DNA from: Aptenodytes patagonicus
Lineage: Eukaryota; Chordata; Aves; Sphenisciformes; Spheniscidae
Reading direction: 5' to 3'
Assembly: GCF_965638725.1 (NCBI RefSeq)
Contig: NC_134950.1
Coordinates: 79,534,657 to 79,598,656 of the forward strand
DNA: 64,000 nt
Of the stretch, positions 31,631 through 45,345 are shown in pieces. Below the pieces are notes generated by a model, which searched no databases, was not told where the DNA came from, and worked only from the letters and a program-made list of their open reading frames with translations. Position numbers and translations under genes: made by a program. Positions within the stretch are counted from its first letter, which is position 1. Each line of letters begins with the position of its first letter.

Positions 31631-34600
31631 TTAGGTGGTGTTTTTTAAACACGTGCACGCCAGGGCTTGGCGTGGTCGGTGGTAGCAGAACCATTATTAC
31701 CCTGCCGGTACCTTCTGCGGTAGCATGTGGCCTGTCAGTTCTTCAAAATGGCAAAACAAATGAATGGAAATGGACAAAGCGACCTTAAAAAATTACCTGC
31801 TTAATTTTAAAACGATATGCCAGAAACAGAGTAAAAATTTTCAAGGCAAATGGAACATGGTTTGTAAGATGATTTGCATGACTGGAATTTTCTTTTTTAT
31901 TTTCACTCAATAGACATTGTATGTACTTAGAGCCCAGTATCTGAGAAAACCCACTGATGTATATAAATGTCCTATTATTTAATCATTAAGATTTAAGTTT
32001 TCTGGTAAACAAATTGAAAAAAACTTTCTAAGGGACTCCATAAAAGCTGAAGGTAATGTTTAGAATGGTATAAGAAAAACATTGAAAAATGTGGATTCCA
32101 AATGGAAGATCGTATTGGACACATGCTGAATAAAATCACCAGTATCATTTCTGTTGCCTGAGGAATTCAATCATTTTGGCCAACTTTTGTCTTCAAAGTA
32201 ATAGGTTTTCCACTGTGAAATTCTAGGCACCTTATAGATATATTTGTTGTGGTGATATTTTAATTGAAAGCAGGACAGTATTGATTGTAAGACTGATTTG
32301 GAGGGGGGGAAAAGGTATGCGTTTGAAAACACTTTCCATTCTGTGGCTAACACAAGACCAAATCAAAATGGTCGATGAGTTTCTGTTTGTATTACAGCAA
32401 CAGCAGACGCTGTACAGAGAGTTTTGGGGTTTGGAGCTTGATTTAAAACTACCCACAGCGGAGAAGAACAAAAGAGTAATGAGGGACAGAGGGGTTTGAA
32501 CACAAGCAAAGAAGCAGCACAGCAGATATTTGTGCAAAAACACTGCTCAGTTTATCTGTAGATGCTTTGCCAGTGTAGCTGTTCGTCTAGATAGGGAGAA
32601 AAACAATCAAAGCCGTCACCAAAACGGTTACGCAGGTCAGAGCCACTCAGTTTTGTGGACATGGCTGGTTACTTACACTTCTCATCTCTATACCAGCTGC
32701 CTCGCCTCTTTCTCCTCTGACCGTTTGTGGTACCCACCTGGTGTGCCTTATCTCAGTTACAAATGGAAATGCTTCATACCACAAATCTGCACAGATCTTG
32801 CTGTGATTTATCTCACCCTGCTCTCACTTGGAGACGACGCTATAATCAACGTATATATACTTTTCCCCTCAAACTGTGTATCAATTCTGTGCATCCAGCA
32901 GCAGAATGTGTCTTTTGAGTGAGGAGTAACATTTCAAGTAATTTATTTACTCAGTTTTATAAACATTTTCTTGCTATCCTCTATGAAAGAGGAAACTAGT
33001 ATGTTTAGTTAGGCATGAAATAATTTGCACTCCCTAATGGGACTCCCTGAGAACATATGGAGGGATCTAGCACTGGAAAGCATAAGGTTTGTTACTTCCC
33101 TTCAGAAAAACTCTTCCCTCATCAGCACAGTAAAACTATGTTAAAAGCAGTGTGAAGGTGTGGTAAGTCTGGGGGGGGGGATTATTTCTTTCTCTGCTGT
33201 TTTTTAACCTGCCTCTTTTTTCTGTCAGTGGGTTATTTTAAATCTTCCTGAGAACCATATCTTTAATATTTAATTAAAGGGTTAGCTAGAAGGAACGTAG
33301 TGGGTGGATTGCTACCACTTCCCTCAAACCTACTTATTATGTGTCTTCTTAAGTGTGCTTTAAATAGTTACAGCAAACATCATTGCTAAAAATCACAGTT
33401 ACTTTCTGGCTGTAGGAGGTTCTCTGTATCACTCAGAGTCTTGGAGCAGTAGGAGAGGCAAATCAAAAAATCTGGAGTGCTTTGAAGCTGTAGCAGAAGG
33501 GGAGCAGAGCGCGTGTGATAAGCTGCAGCAACAAATCACGCAAGGAAGAAAGAAGGAAAAGTACACTGCATGAAGTAGGGCAGGATGAAGTTCCTGCCGC
33601 ACCAAAAATAAGACTGCTCCTATTGAAGGGATGGCCTATAGCAGGAGCAGCCTGTGCTGGGGGAGATGGAGGAAAAAGGGGACAGCAGGGAGCACAGAAG
33701 CATTGTGCTTCTGACCAGGGAGGAGGGGAGGTGGCTAGGAATGTAGTTAATTAAGAGATTTAGAAAGAGGGTTGATCTATTTTAGGGAAAATTAGCTCAT
33801 GGTTTTTGTCTAGCTGTATGCTAGACAGGTTCTACTTTCTCTGCAACAGACAAGCCTAAAAAAAGTGAATGAGAAAATTGGGAAAGGAAAGGTGTGTGAG
33901 AGGAAGGAAGAGAGCAAGACCTGTGAGAGAGAGGTATGGGCTGGGGAAGGATATAACTGGGCAGCTAGCAGCTAAAACACAGGATAAAAAAAGCCTGATG
34001 ATGGAAGGGTATAAAATGAGGGATCAAAGGAGAGCAGCACAGCACAGTACCAGAAAAAGCAACAAGGAGGGCTGAAGGACAGCAGTTCAGAGAGGACCTA
34101 CTGCAGGAGCTGATTGCAGAGCTGCTCCAGGTGCCTTCCTGTTGAGGGAGCTTCAGTGAAAAAGATCCTATAATGTCCTTTTTGTTCGTACCCTAGAAAG
34201 TGATATGTGCTTCCTCCTTGTTCTGTCCTCCTTCTGGCAGCTGAGAAGGATGTTAAAATTTGGAGCTGTGGCGTGGAACGCAAATCAGGCCATCGCCTCA
34301 CTTGCGTCACTGAGAAATAAATCCAAGTGTCATTCCCAGATCCTAAACTCAAAGAGGCCAAAGTCAAAATAGATTGGCCAGTTGTCTGCTTTGTCAAAGT
34401 TCCTCAACATCAAAGAAGCGGGAGGATTTTTTTTGCAGGCAGTAAACATCAATATTCCCCCTTTATCCAGTCAAAAATCTCCTTAGGACTTCTTGTGAAA
34501 TTAGCAGTCAGCACAGGTCCTCCAGCTCTTACTAAACCCATTTTATCAGGAATATTATTTTCCATCTGCTGTCCCCAGAACAGATGATTAATTTTAAACT

Positions 34601-37462
34601 AGCATCTGGGGAGGTGTGGAGTTGTATTAGGAAGTAGCTTCCTGGCTTTTTTAGAATATGTCCTTTTGGAGGACCTTCTCTGAGTCTGAAAAAGCTACCT
34701 GACTGAATACAGGCATTGAACGAAGAAATCTTATGACAAAGGAAGAAAGCTGTCTCTGAATACCTAAACACTGAAAGATCTCCACAAAGAACAGAGGTGA
34801 TGATTTATACAGGAATGTATTTCTGTGTCATTAGCAAATGGTCCTAAAAATTCAACAATCAAAAACTCAGCAGTCAAAGACCTCTTGAACTTGCCTTGTT
34901 TTCTCTCCCAAAGGCAGCGTCTCCTTCATTCCAGCCTAAACTTCAGTCCCGAGTCCAAAGAAAGATAATAGGTATGGTCTGTTTATTTGGTGCTATGACA
35001 CTGTATTATATAAAAAAAGACTCACTTCATTCTCCTTGTCCAAAGCAGTACATAAGATCCTAAAACGGAGCTTCTTGCATAAACAGCACGGTTGGGACAA
35101 AGCCTTTCTAGTATAACAAATAGATATGGCTGTGTAATATATATACTTTTAGAAAACTCATTTAGAAAGACGTTCAGAGCCACAGCTGCCAAGCAGTGAT
35201 TGCTGTGATGGCCAGTGCTCTGATGTGTATGTACTTTCCATTCCACAGGAACTTGCAATAGAGAGAAATCTATTCTTGATAGGCTGACTGTACAGAGAAA
35301 ATGCTGTAGAACTAACTAGCGTTTGGGATTTAAATCTCAGGGTTTTCTTCACCACATTTTACTCTTTTTTCCAAGATTTTCAGGCACAGACATGGAGCCA
35401 TAGTGTCTTTGTTTTACGCTAGCATTACGGGCAGCGTGGTTATTTACGTGACTCCAACGAGGTGGTCAATTATGAACACACTTCTTGTTGATGAAGTTTT
35501 TAGAGGATAACTGTCTTCCAGCTGAATGCCTGGGAGCTTGGCTGATGTACTGAGGATTTACTTTTTAGTGTTACATGGGCAGCTGCGATGCGTGCTTAGG
35601 CATCTGAAAGCTTAGCTGAAATTACATGGGGAAGCATTTGCATAGAGTCAGTGTGAAAGGTTTGTCTCTTCCATGCAGTAGGTAACTTCTGGTGAAGAAG
35701 GTTCCTCTCAAACTGTACTATGAACTATACAAACAGAATTAAGCAGGCCAACCTGCTGGTACAATATGATTTTCCAGTTACATATCCCCTCCCTGACAAG
35801 CACCAACCTATATTAGTCTGCTACAGATGTCACATTTCAGAAGATGACAGTCAGAACAGATGCTGAAGAAAAACTCCTGGGTACGTATCTCCTCCAGCCT
35901 TCCCGCTGCATTCCTGGGGGAAAGATGCAGCCCTGATCTAAGTGAACGAGAGAGACCAAGAGGGCTGTGCACATGCACTAAGAGCATGCACTGCCCTGCA
36001 AAATGCCAGCTGTGGGAACCTGGGGGCAACAAGCCTCTGAGCTCACCTAGGCAATGTGCATCCTGTCTTGTATTCATATAGCGATCTTGCAAATACTTTA
36101 CAAACGTGATATTACTTGGATTGAGTCAAAGGGTTCAGCACATCTCTGACCCGAGTTCAGATTTGCAGAGCAGATGGGTTACTAAATATGCCCTGGAGGT
36201 TTTCGTGTAAGTTAGTGACACATTTAAAGTTTTGCTTTGCTCGCTCTGAAGACTAAAGTGGCTGTCAAACTAGGTCTGAGGACAAATAGGTTGAAAGTGA
36301 GTCACCTGCTATTATCAGCACAGCTGCACTGGAGAGGTGGTTTTGTTTGTACATCAAAGGGTAGAGGTGAGGTACTGCAGCAAGAGCAGCCAGCAGGACA
36401 TTGTAAGAAGTTATAAAGACAGAGCTTGCCTCTCTGTCATCCCCCCCCCCCGTATTATTGTCTACTTAATTGCATCCTCTTAAATGTCCATTGCTCTGCT
36501 TTGTAGATTTTACCCCCCTTTATATCACTGCAAAGTTTTACTGATATGCTAAGGAAATCTTAAAACACGTCATGTAAATTTACATTTAAAGCCTGCATTT
36601 CAATCTAGAAGCATGCAAATGCCATGCTGACACCTGTCAAATTTCACCAACAGCTTCCTCACACTAGTAAGTCTTGGGCAAATCAGTGATGACGGTAGTT
36701 AACACAAAAATAGAAACTGTGTAATTTGGATGTTTGACTTAGTCTTTTCCCTGATTGCTTTGTCTTTCAGTTTGATTGACTTCAGATGAGAACGTCAAGC
36801 TAACAGCAGTGAAACTGTCATAGCGTTGTTTATTTATAACAGTTCCTTTTGTTCATGCTGCTAAATAAGGTGGCAATAAATATTCATTGCAGTTGTGTTT
36901 CACCAAGTGGGGATTCAGAGATAACTCCTCACACTCTGAAAACTTTCCATTTTATACATAGTGTTTGCCACCACACTTAGCATTCATTATCTTTTGCTGT
37001 CAAATATTCTTGTGTTTTCTTATTCAGTGACCTCATGTGTTTCAAATTATTTGTGGTTTACTAACAGAAATATTGAAGTATGTTGCAAGTCCTCTTGGCA
37101 AAATCAGTGAAATGTAACTGAACCAAATCTAATTGTCTGTGTGATTTAGAGGAGTTCTTCACTTGCCATTTGCATTAACAAGATCTGTAGACTTTTACTA
37201 AAGATTCCCCTTCTGAAGTTCCTCAACAAAGCCAAGACTTCAAATTCAGCACAAAATCCATGCTGACATGGATTAGCATGCATCTTGGGAATGAAAGCAG
37301 ACCATCCTTAAGAGAAATTTAAACCATTTCTTCATTTATGCCAGCGTCGTTTAGTTCTGAGAATGTATGATAACAATACAAACACAGGTAATGCCTTATA
37401 CTGGATGAGCTTGTTCTCATTATTTAATTATTACATAAGTATAATGTTATAATGTTTTAACA
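31631..37462. other. Intergenic region, no gene recognised
   Basis: About 5.8 kb between UBE2QL1 and the next CR1 copy. A second AATAAA for UBE2QL1 is at 32129. There is a purine-rich stretch around 33820-34080 and a C homopolymer near 36441. Open frames on both strands are short and unrecognised. Confidence 0.5.
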
Positions 37463-38342
37463 GAATTTATGATAATCCCACCAAACTGGGAGGAGTGATC
37501 GATACCCTGGAAGGCAGGGCTCGCATTCAGAGGGACCTGGACGAGCTGAAGGAATGGGCCAACAGGAACTTCATGAAGTTTGGCGATGATGGGTGCTAAG
37601 CCCTGTACTTTGAATGGAGCCACCCAGTTCATCAGTGCAGGCTGGGGGCTGTCTGGCTAGCGTGCAGCTCTGCAGGAAAGGACTTGGAGGCCCGGGTGGA
37701 CAGCAGATTTACAAGGGATCAACAGCGTGCCCTTGTCTTAATGAAGACTAGCCACATATTGGGCTGCGCTGGCAAAAGCGTAGCCAGCTGGTCAAGGGAA
37801 GCGATTCTTTTCCTCTATTCATCACTTGTGAGTTGACATCTGGAGGACTGTGTCCAGTTTTGGCCCCCCAGAACATGGCACTTTTTGACAAATTGGAGGG
37901 AATCCAGTGGAGGGGCACCAAGACGGTTAGGGGTCTGGAGCCTGTGATGTGCAGGAAGAGTCTGAGAGAGCAGGTTCTGCTCAGCCTGGAAAGAGCTGAG
38001 AGGGGGCTGATTGCAGTCTTCCACTACCTAGAAAGGGATTACAGAGAAGATGGAGCCATACTCTTCTTCAAGATGAAGAGCCAAAGAGCAAGAGGCAGCA
38101 GACACAAGTTGTAGCAAGCAAGGTCCCAGCTGGATGGAGGGAAGAACCTCTTCACCATGCGAGCACGCAAGCAAGTTGTCCAGAAATAATGGAATCTCCA
38201 TCATGGGAGATTTTTGGGACTCAACTTGATAATGCCCTGAGTAACCTGATCCAGCTTTGAAGTTAGCCCTGCTTGAAGCACGAGTTTGGACTAGAGATGT
38301 CCATAAGTCTCTTCCAAACTACATGTTTCTATGATTCTATTA
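37463..38342 (+). mobile_element. CR1 LINE, 5'-truncated (RT thumb and 3' UTR)
   Basis: Starts in the middle of ORF2 at the block coding for the FADDTK to CAIQRDLD region (CCACCAAACTGGGAGGAGTG, CAGAGGGACCTGGA) and runs through the C-terminal ORF2 blocks to a 3' tail ending TTTCTATGATTCTAT. The frame is broken many times and it is more diverged than the full-length intronic copy, so it is an older, different subfamily. About 880 bp remain. Confidence 0.88.
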
Positions 38343-41300
38343 TATTATTTATATTATAAATTTTGCAATTCAGACGTAGTGGGGAAACAAATTTCATGGC
38401 CAAAAATATGCCTGTGAAGCTCTACCTGATTCATAAAGCTGCTAACCTCCAGGAAGGGGCAGCTGGTCATGACTCCGTACTTAGTGTAAAGTACCCCATT
38501 CCACGCACCCTATGCTCTAACTTAACTGCATGGATGTGGGTGTATAAAGTGCAAACACCTGTTGAAGGTGTCATTAATTAGCATATCCACATTAACATTT
38601 TTGGATACATACACCAGCTACCAGTCCACTATTACAAATATTTTCCATGTAAATAGGTGTTTTGAGAGAACTTTTAATTCTGTTTTCCCTGAAGAACTTT
38701 AAGCTTAACAGGTTTTTCATGTTGTCTGTTTCCCTGCAATGCAAGATTGAAAAATACTTCCCTCAGTAGAGAGAATAGGAAGGAAACCAAGTGAAGCAAG
38801 TCTGCAGCTTACAGATGGGACCTTCTGCAGGAAAATTCTCTGAATTCTGGAAAGCAAGTTACAGTAATTGAAGTTGTCTCACATTGCGAGGCTTTCATGA
38901 TTGCTAAGGTGAGCTATCCTTGAATTCCTAGGGCCAAAGCCCCTGTTCTCAGTCTTGCCCTGGTTTTACCTCCATCCTCTAAACATTCTGCAAATTAACG
39001 TCTGAGGCGAAAAGGATTTTGGTGGCATTTCTGACAGGGACTTTCACCTGGAATATCTCACAGTACAGTTCATCTGCTTGCGTTTGATTCTGCTGCACAA
39101 CAGATCCCAATCAGGTCAATACACATATTTCCCCTGTCCACCTTGCAGAGTCGAAGACGGCCAGTATAAGGACCTGGATTTGTCTTACCTTCCCTGCTCC
39201 CTGGTACGCTTTGCATCACTGTTCCTGAATAGGAAAGCCTTCTCTGATTGCACTTACTTTGACCCCATTTCTGAGATAAAGTTGCCTTGTCAAGTACCCC
39301 TCCCTCACAGGCCCAGTCAGAGCACTTGGAAAAACAAAGGGATCGAACAAAGGCCTAATGTGTTCAAAGTAACCAGCCCTAGAGCACAGCTGTTAACATT
39401 GCAACAGTGAATAGTGGTGTGATTCAGCTCCTTTATCCTCTGCACCACGCAAAATGGAGTAATACTGGAAGTGCAGTTGGTTTGAATGTTAAGCATTGCA
39501 AGAGCAGTTTTGCCGCTTTCAGTGAGCACAAGGGGTGCCCAGCCTTGACAGGGTCTCTTGCAAACAAGGTGTATCTATGTTGAGTTGCCTGTCACCTCTC
39601 CTCCATCACCAAGCAGAAAAAAATCTGACTCTCGGCCTGAGTCAGGGCCTTCTGGACAGTTACTCTACAGGCACTCAGTTATTCTTGATGTATTTTTAAT
39701 TTTTATACGTATTTTTATTTTATATTTACATATATATATGTATATGTGTGTATATATGTGTGTGTGTATATATAATACATATACAGGGGAAACTTGGACC
39801 CGAATCAAGACCAAAGCTGAAACAGACTGTTCTGGTATTCTTTCCACCATAACACCCATAAGGCTTTCAAAGCTGGAGCATAACTACATATACATCTTCT
39901 GCAGCACTTGGGGTATAAATGACAACTTCATCTCAAGGCCATTTCTGCTCTTTCTGTACTGGCAGTAATAAATTCAAAGGTTCCTGACCGTTGGAAGTGA
40001 CCTGAAGAGAGAATGTATTTCTTGACATTAATTTCACTGACAGATGACATGGTCCACTTGCTAGTTGGAGCTATCTACTCTACAATTGATGCACCAGCTC
40101 TCAGAAAGAGACGTCTGGACACTGCCCATAACACCCATGGTGACTTCTTTATGGAAAAAGCATAAATGTAACTAGGCAAATTGGGGTATGAGTGGTGAGG
40201 ATCCACCATGGTGAAGGTAGCAAAGAAGTCATCAGAAACAGTCTCCACCAGTACACCTGGTGACCATACATTATTGTAGGTAACCATGTGCCTGGAAGAA
40301 CTTACGAGTTCTTTGGAAGGAAAAGAAGCAAGAAGTTATTGCAGCCTCCTGAAGGAGAAGCTTCAGTTTATGCTGTTGATTTACCTTAAAATCTTCTTTT
40401 GACAAAGAAGAACATAAATTCCTGTTGGTAAGGAAAGCCAAACTGGGAAGGATGAGAAGTCAGGGGGTGCCTAGAAATTTGAAAGACTACCAGAAAATTC
40501 TTCTTTATACCTCTTTCTCCTAAATTACTTCACATGCCTGGAGCAGCCATTCAGTTAAATATACCTTTCTACCTTCCCAGTGTTTTTCCAAGAGATTTGG
40601 ACTAGATGTGGATCATACCCAAGGGGCCTTGTCACTGACACCATCACGGGCCAGCGTGTACTCCTTTCAAATGAAAAGGTGCAGGTGCTAGTAGGAGGGA
40701 AAGCACTCACAAATGTTTGTGTATTCCCTCTGCCCTCAGCGAGCAGGCATCGGTAACTTGCATGACTCATATCTACTTTGCAGAGCTGTACCTGATTTGA
40801 TATGTTTTTAGGTGAGTTTTGTGCAACGTACCAGCTGGAAAGAAGGTGGGAAGCTGCCAGTGTAACACGTAAATTGAAGTGTGTGCTTAGCTTAATGAGC
40901 ACAAATAAACATTGCTGCTGCCTTTGTGTGGTTTAAAGTTATGATCTGCTGGGTCAGGGCAATAGTGACAGCTATCTCCTGTTAGAGCTAATGTATGAAT
41001 CCAAGAGTAGACAGCCCTGGTTTATAACATGGTCATGCCATCTCTGTCATTGAAATTCATTTCAAGAAATAAATTCTCTCTTCAGGACACTTCTTCAAGT
41101 GATCTGAGATTTTGTCACATGACATGTAACAATAGCTCTAATGTAATAGAGAAATTGAAGCAGCATTTTATTTCCCAATGCCTTTGTCCTCTAATACAGA
41201 TGCTGTAAAACAAATGATGAAAGCTTAAGTATACTCATTAACGCATGAAAACAGCTGGCATATGCAGCTTCAACTGAACAGGGCAAAGCACCAAAGGTTT

Positions 41301-42628
41301 TTTAAATGTTTGGCCAGATTTTTCTCTATATAAGAAAAAACTAGTAAAAGGATAGGACCTCCCTGTTTCCAATTAAAAAATGTCTTCGAAGGATCCTTAG
41401 GAATGTCCTTAACCTCTTACGGAGGCTAGGTTTACACTAAGGGCAAACAGAACCCCCCTGCCAGCTGTGCGTTGCTTCCAGCTCCCACAGACCTGTCCTG
41501 CCCCTGGTTCCCTGATAGACTCGGCCAAACCAGGAATACCATTGCTCAGCGGATGACAACACTGGCAAAGTTTAGTCAACATCAGTAACGTAAGAGATTA
41601 TCCTCTTTGATTCAAGCAACTAGTCAAAATGTAATCCTTTGTAGGCATTATTTCAATTAAATTAAATTCTTTCAATCTGGAAGAGAAGCATTTAGGTATC
41701 TTTGATGGAATCCACCCACTTGTGAGAAAATACGAAGTCTTACCTTATTGACCTCAGGAGGAAATAAGCAATAGGAGACTGCTTTTTATTTCACAGCTCC
41801 TTGACCAGAGAGATCTCTTTGTCTACGGGCGACATATTGAAAAGATTGATTTTTTCTTCCCAGTTTTTTCCTTGACTTCTCCAACTGAATCATCTGCTGC
41901 TGCCCAATCGATAAACCTACCAGATTCCTTATAGTGGGGTAGAAGTGGAGGGAGGAGAGTAGGGCAGGGTAAGGGGAGATGAAAGGAAAGCAAAGTTAAG
42001 ACCGAGCAATCGGCAAAGGTGTTAGCGAGCTAGCCGAAGGGAGCAAATTCAGAAGATCAGCTGACAAGAAAATGAACTCAGCTGAGACAGACAACCACCT
42101 TCATGTCACTCCTTCTGTACTCTCACTGTTTGCCACTTTCTATCAGTAAGGCAAAAATCCATAAAAGGGGCTCACACAATTAAATGGCAGCTTGTAGGAA
42201 ATACCTCGCCCTCCTTTAATACATCAGTCCCTTCCTGAGCAATGTAACACTTTGGATTGAACCTAAGAAATTACTTAAAAGAAAGTTTCACCTTGTCGTC
42301 CATTTTCACAGACAAAAGTAATTAAAAAAAAAAAATCCATTTTATCAGCACTCGTCAGAAGCATGCTTTTTACTCAAATAAAAATAACCTTTTACTTAGT
42401 GTAAAGGGATCCAACTATTTCAGAAAGTGGGAAGTGGCCTTGTGGAAATCAGTAAAAGTTAATTGTGGACTTCAGTGGGACCCGTGCATCATTCAGAGGA
42501 TATGATGGCTTCTCCAGATTGCTCTGAATGCCACAGCACTGGGTGTTTGACTGAAGGATGCCAGAAGGCGCTCGCACTGCCTCAGAGCTGTGCATACCCT
42601 CAGGGAGCAACTGAAAAGGATGGTAATC
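38343..42628. other. Intergenic region, no gene recognised
   Basis: No exon pattern or transposon is recognised apart from a TA/TG microsatellite at about 39720-39786. AT-rich, with open frames up to 136 codons that lack family motifs. Confidence 0.5.
39720..39786. repeat. TA/TG microsatellite
   Basis: Alternating TATATA and TGTGTG runs with a few interruptions. A simple repeat likely to vary in length. Confidence 0.85.
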
Positions 42629-43293
42629 AAAGAATCATAGAATGGTTTGGGTTCAAAGGGACCTTTAAGGGTCATCTAGTCCAACCCCCCTGCCATGGGC
42701 AGGGACATCTTCAACTAGATCAGGTTGCTCAGAGCCCCGTCCAACCTGACCTTGAAGGTTTCCAGGGGTGGGGCATCCACCACCTCTCTAGGCAACCTGT
42801 GCCAGTGCTTCACCACCCTCAGCGTAAAAAATTTCTTCCTTATATCTAGTCTAAATCTACGTCCCTTTAGTTTAAAGCCATCCCCCCTTGTCCTGTCGCA
42901 ACAGGCCCTGCTAAAAAGTTTGCCACCATCTTTTTTATAAGCCCCCTTCAAGTACTGATAGGCTGCAAGAAGGTCTCCCCGAAGCCTTCTCTTCTCCAGG
43001 CTGAACAACCCCAGCTCTCTCAGCCTTTCTTCACAGGAGAGGTGTTCCACCCCCCTGATCATTTTCGTGGCCCTCCTCTGGACCTGCTCCAACAGGTCCG
43101 TGTCTTTCCTGTGCTGAGGACCCCAGAGCTGGACGCAGTGCTCCAGGTGGGGTCTCCCCAGAGCAGAGTAGAGGGGCAGAATCACCTCCCTCGACCTGCT
43201 GGCCACGCTTCTTTGGATGCAGCCCAGGATACGATTGGCCTTCTGGGCTGCGAGCGCACATTGCTGGCTCATGTCCAGCTTCTCATCCACCAA
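42629..43293 (-). mobile_element. CR1 LINE, 5'-truncated, well preserved
   Basis: Minus-strand copy of the last 665 bp of CR1, with its tail at 42629 and its truncation point near 43293. The reverse-transcriptase C-terminal frame is open for 192 codons (42715-43293), ending ALSNLI at the native stop. It is very close to the full-length copy at 22.8-27.0 kb, so both belong to the same recent subfamily. Unlike that copy it keeps the GLFSL pentapeptide before EKRRLRGD. Confidence 0.93.
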
Positions 43294-43760
43294 ATCTTCA
43301 CAGTTTGCAGTGAGCTCTGATTTTGTCTATTACTGCACCTGATCCCACTGGAAACTTCAACATGCTCAAAGCTGACCAAAAAGGAATCTTAGTTTTCGCA
43401 TTGTTATGTGTGAGGCAGCTTTGGCTAGTTGGTAACTTTATCGCCAGGGCATTTGAAGACTCTGAACATGCTGTACAAATATACAGGCTTTTCCTAAAGA
43501 ATGCCTGACAATATTTATATATTATATCTCATAATCTTTCAATATTACTTGCAAATTCCATCCTGTGTTCATGATGTGCACTAAAAACAACTGGTATATC
43601 CTGTGCTAGGCAAGATTTAAAACAGGCATCTGGTTTGTATTTTTGATATAATATAGAAATGTTGAGCTCAGTACAAATGAATTGTCCAGCTGGATGAGAC
43701 AGTCACCTAATTCTGTATCCTGATGGCTCAGAGAGGAGCATCAGACTCTTGTCCTCGGGA
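43294..43760. other. Short intergenic spacer between CR1 copies
   Basis: About 470 bp of ordinary AT-leaning sequence; I see nothing in it. Confidence 0.5.
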
Positions 43761-43960
43761 TCAGAATGATTCAGGCTGGAATGGAGATGATCTCGTTCAA
43801 CCCCTTGCTCCAAAAAAGGCCAACTTCGAGGTTTGATCAGGTTGCTTAGGACATTGTTTGCCTGAGTCCCGGATATCTCACGAGATGGACATCCCACCAC
43901 CTGTCCGGGCAGCCTGTTCCAGTGCTTAGCCACCCTCTGGGAGCTTCACCTTTTCCTCCT
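43761..43960 (-). repeat. Diverged CR1 fragment
   Basis: The plus strand shows the reverse complement of CR1 3' blocks: GATCAGGTTGCTTAGGAC, CATCCCACCACCTGTCCGGG and CAGCCTGTTCCAGTGCTTAG. It lacks the terminal ATTCTATG repeats and is more diverged than the copy 500 bp to its left. Confidence 0.8.
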
Positions 43961-44860
43961 GTCTGACTAGTATCGTGGCTGCTGGCTCTTGTCTTCTTTT
44001 ATGAGCACCTCTGAGAGGAGCCTGCATTTGGGAAAAGCGAATAAAATCAGTTCAAAAAGAGAGAAAATTGTTACATTTTCCCAGTTTGTGTCTCAACATG
44101 ACATCTCGGTGTTTTATCTGCCTGGATTCACCCATCAAGCAGAGGTTTCCCCTGAGCTGCGTAGAGCGGCGCCCAGATCTCACCACCATGTTGGTGTTCT
44201 CCATCTAAAATTCAAAAAAGTGTTTGAAGAGTTCTATCTTTTCCCTCCAGCGCTCTTTCCTTTGTATTCACTATGGAGGGCCGTTCGTCATGGTATCCTC
44301 CATTTACTTGTCTTTCATTAGGTCCTTCTTCATTTGACTTGCCTTGTCATTTTCTCAGGTTTTACCTAAAACAAATAGCCATGTGGCCTCCACAGATTTT
44401 GCTAATTCACTGTTCACATCCTCTTTCCAAACTTCCAAGTATTTAATATGTTATGCAGCTCAACTGTTGAAGCTTAATGTTTTTAAACATTTTGACGTTT
44501 CTAATCTTTTGCCATCCTGAAAATTGATTTCTCAGTCCTACTCTGTTTTCTGTATCATGGCCAGATTTGTAGCCATGAGAAGACTCTGCATTTTTATAGC
44601 TGCTAAGAAAGGACTTCCTCAAAGGTTTTTGAATGATTAATTACATTATGTTGTCCTTTATCTGTTCTTTTTTTTTTTTTTTTTAAATTTCAAATGATGA
44701 ATTAAACCTATTTACCAGCTACAGGCACAAGGTTTACTGGCTCTTGATTCTCTGGATCACCCAGAAAGCTTTTTTTTAACACTGAAAAAAACCCAGAACA
44801 AAACAGACAGTCAGCATTTGGCGTATCTTTAACCCTCTAGCACAAAATCAGGTTTCAGTG
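43961..44860. other. Intergenic region, no feature recognised
   Basis: Ordinary sequence with a T homopolymer at about 44669-44684. No exon or repeat family is recognised. Confidence 0.5.
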
Positions 44861-45345
44861 AGAAATTAATTTTTTTAATATGTAATATATTTTATACATT
44901 ATGTAATACATATTTATATAGATGGAATGTATAATGCAATATATGTAAATGTGTCTAGGAAAATTGTTTACATTATATTATATAATACATAAAACATAAT
45001 AATATTAAATAATATCTGATATTATGTTACTATGTAATTTAATAGTATATAATCTATGAATATATAATTATATTAACATATGCATATACTATATGCTATG
45101 AGTTATATAAATATATAACAACATACATATAGATTACATAGTGTATGTAATATAATTTATAGTATATAATACACATAGTTTATAAATAAGTAAAATTTAA
45201 AAATAATAGATTTAAAGTATAAATGAAACATAAGCATTTAACATAAATTTAAATTGATTAAATTAATTTTAGTATATCTATTTAATAAACATTGAATATA
45301 GAGTACGCATTAATATTTACGATGTGTTACATACTATAAGATAAT
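44860..45345. repeat. AT-rich low-complexity block
   Basis: About 480 bp of almost pure A/T built from degenerate TATAAT, ATATAAT and TTATATA-type motifs. No single unit length repeats cleanly. It may be an old expanded AT microsatellite. Confidence 0.8.
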
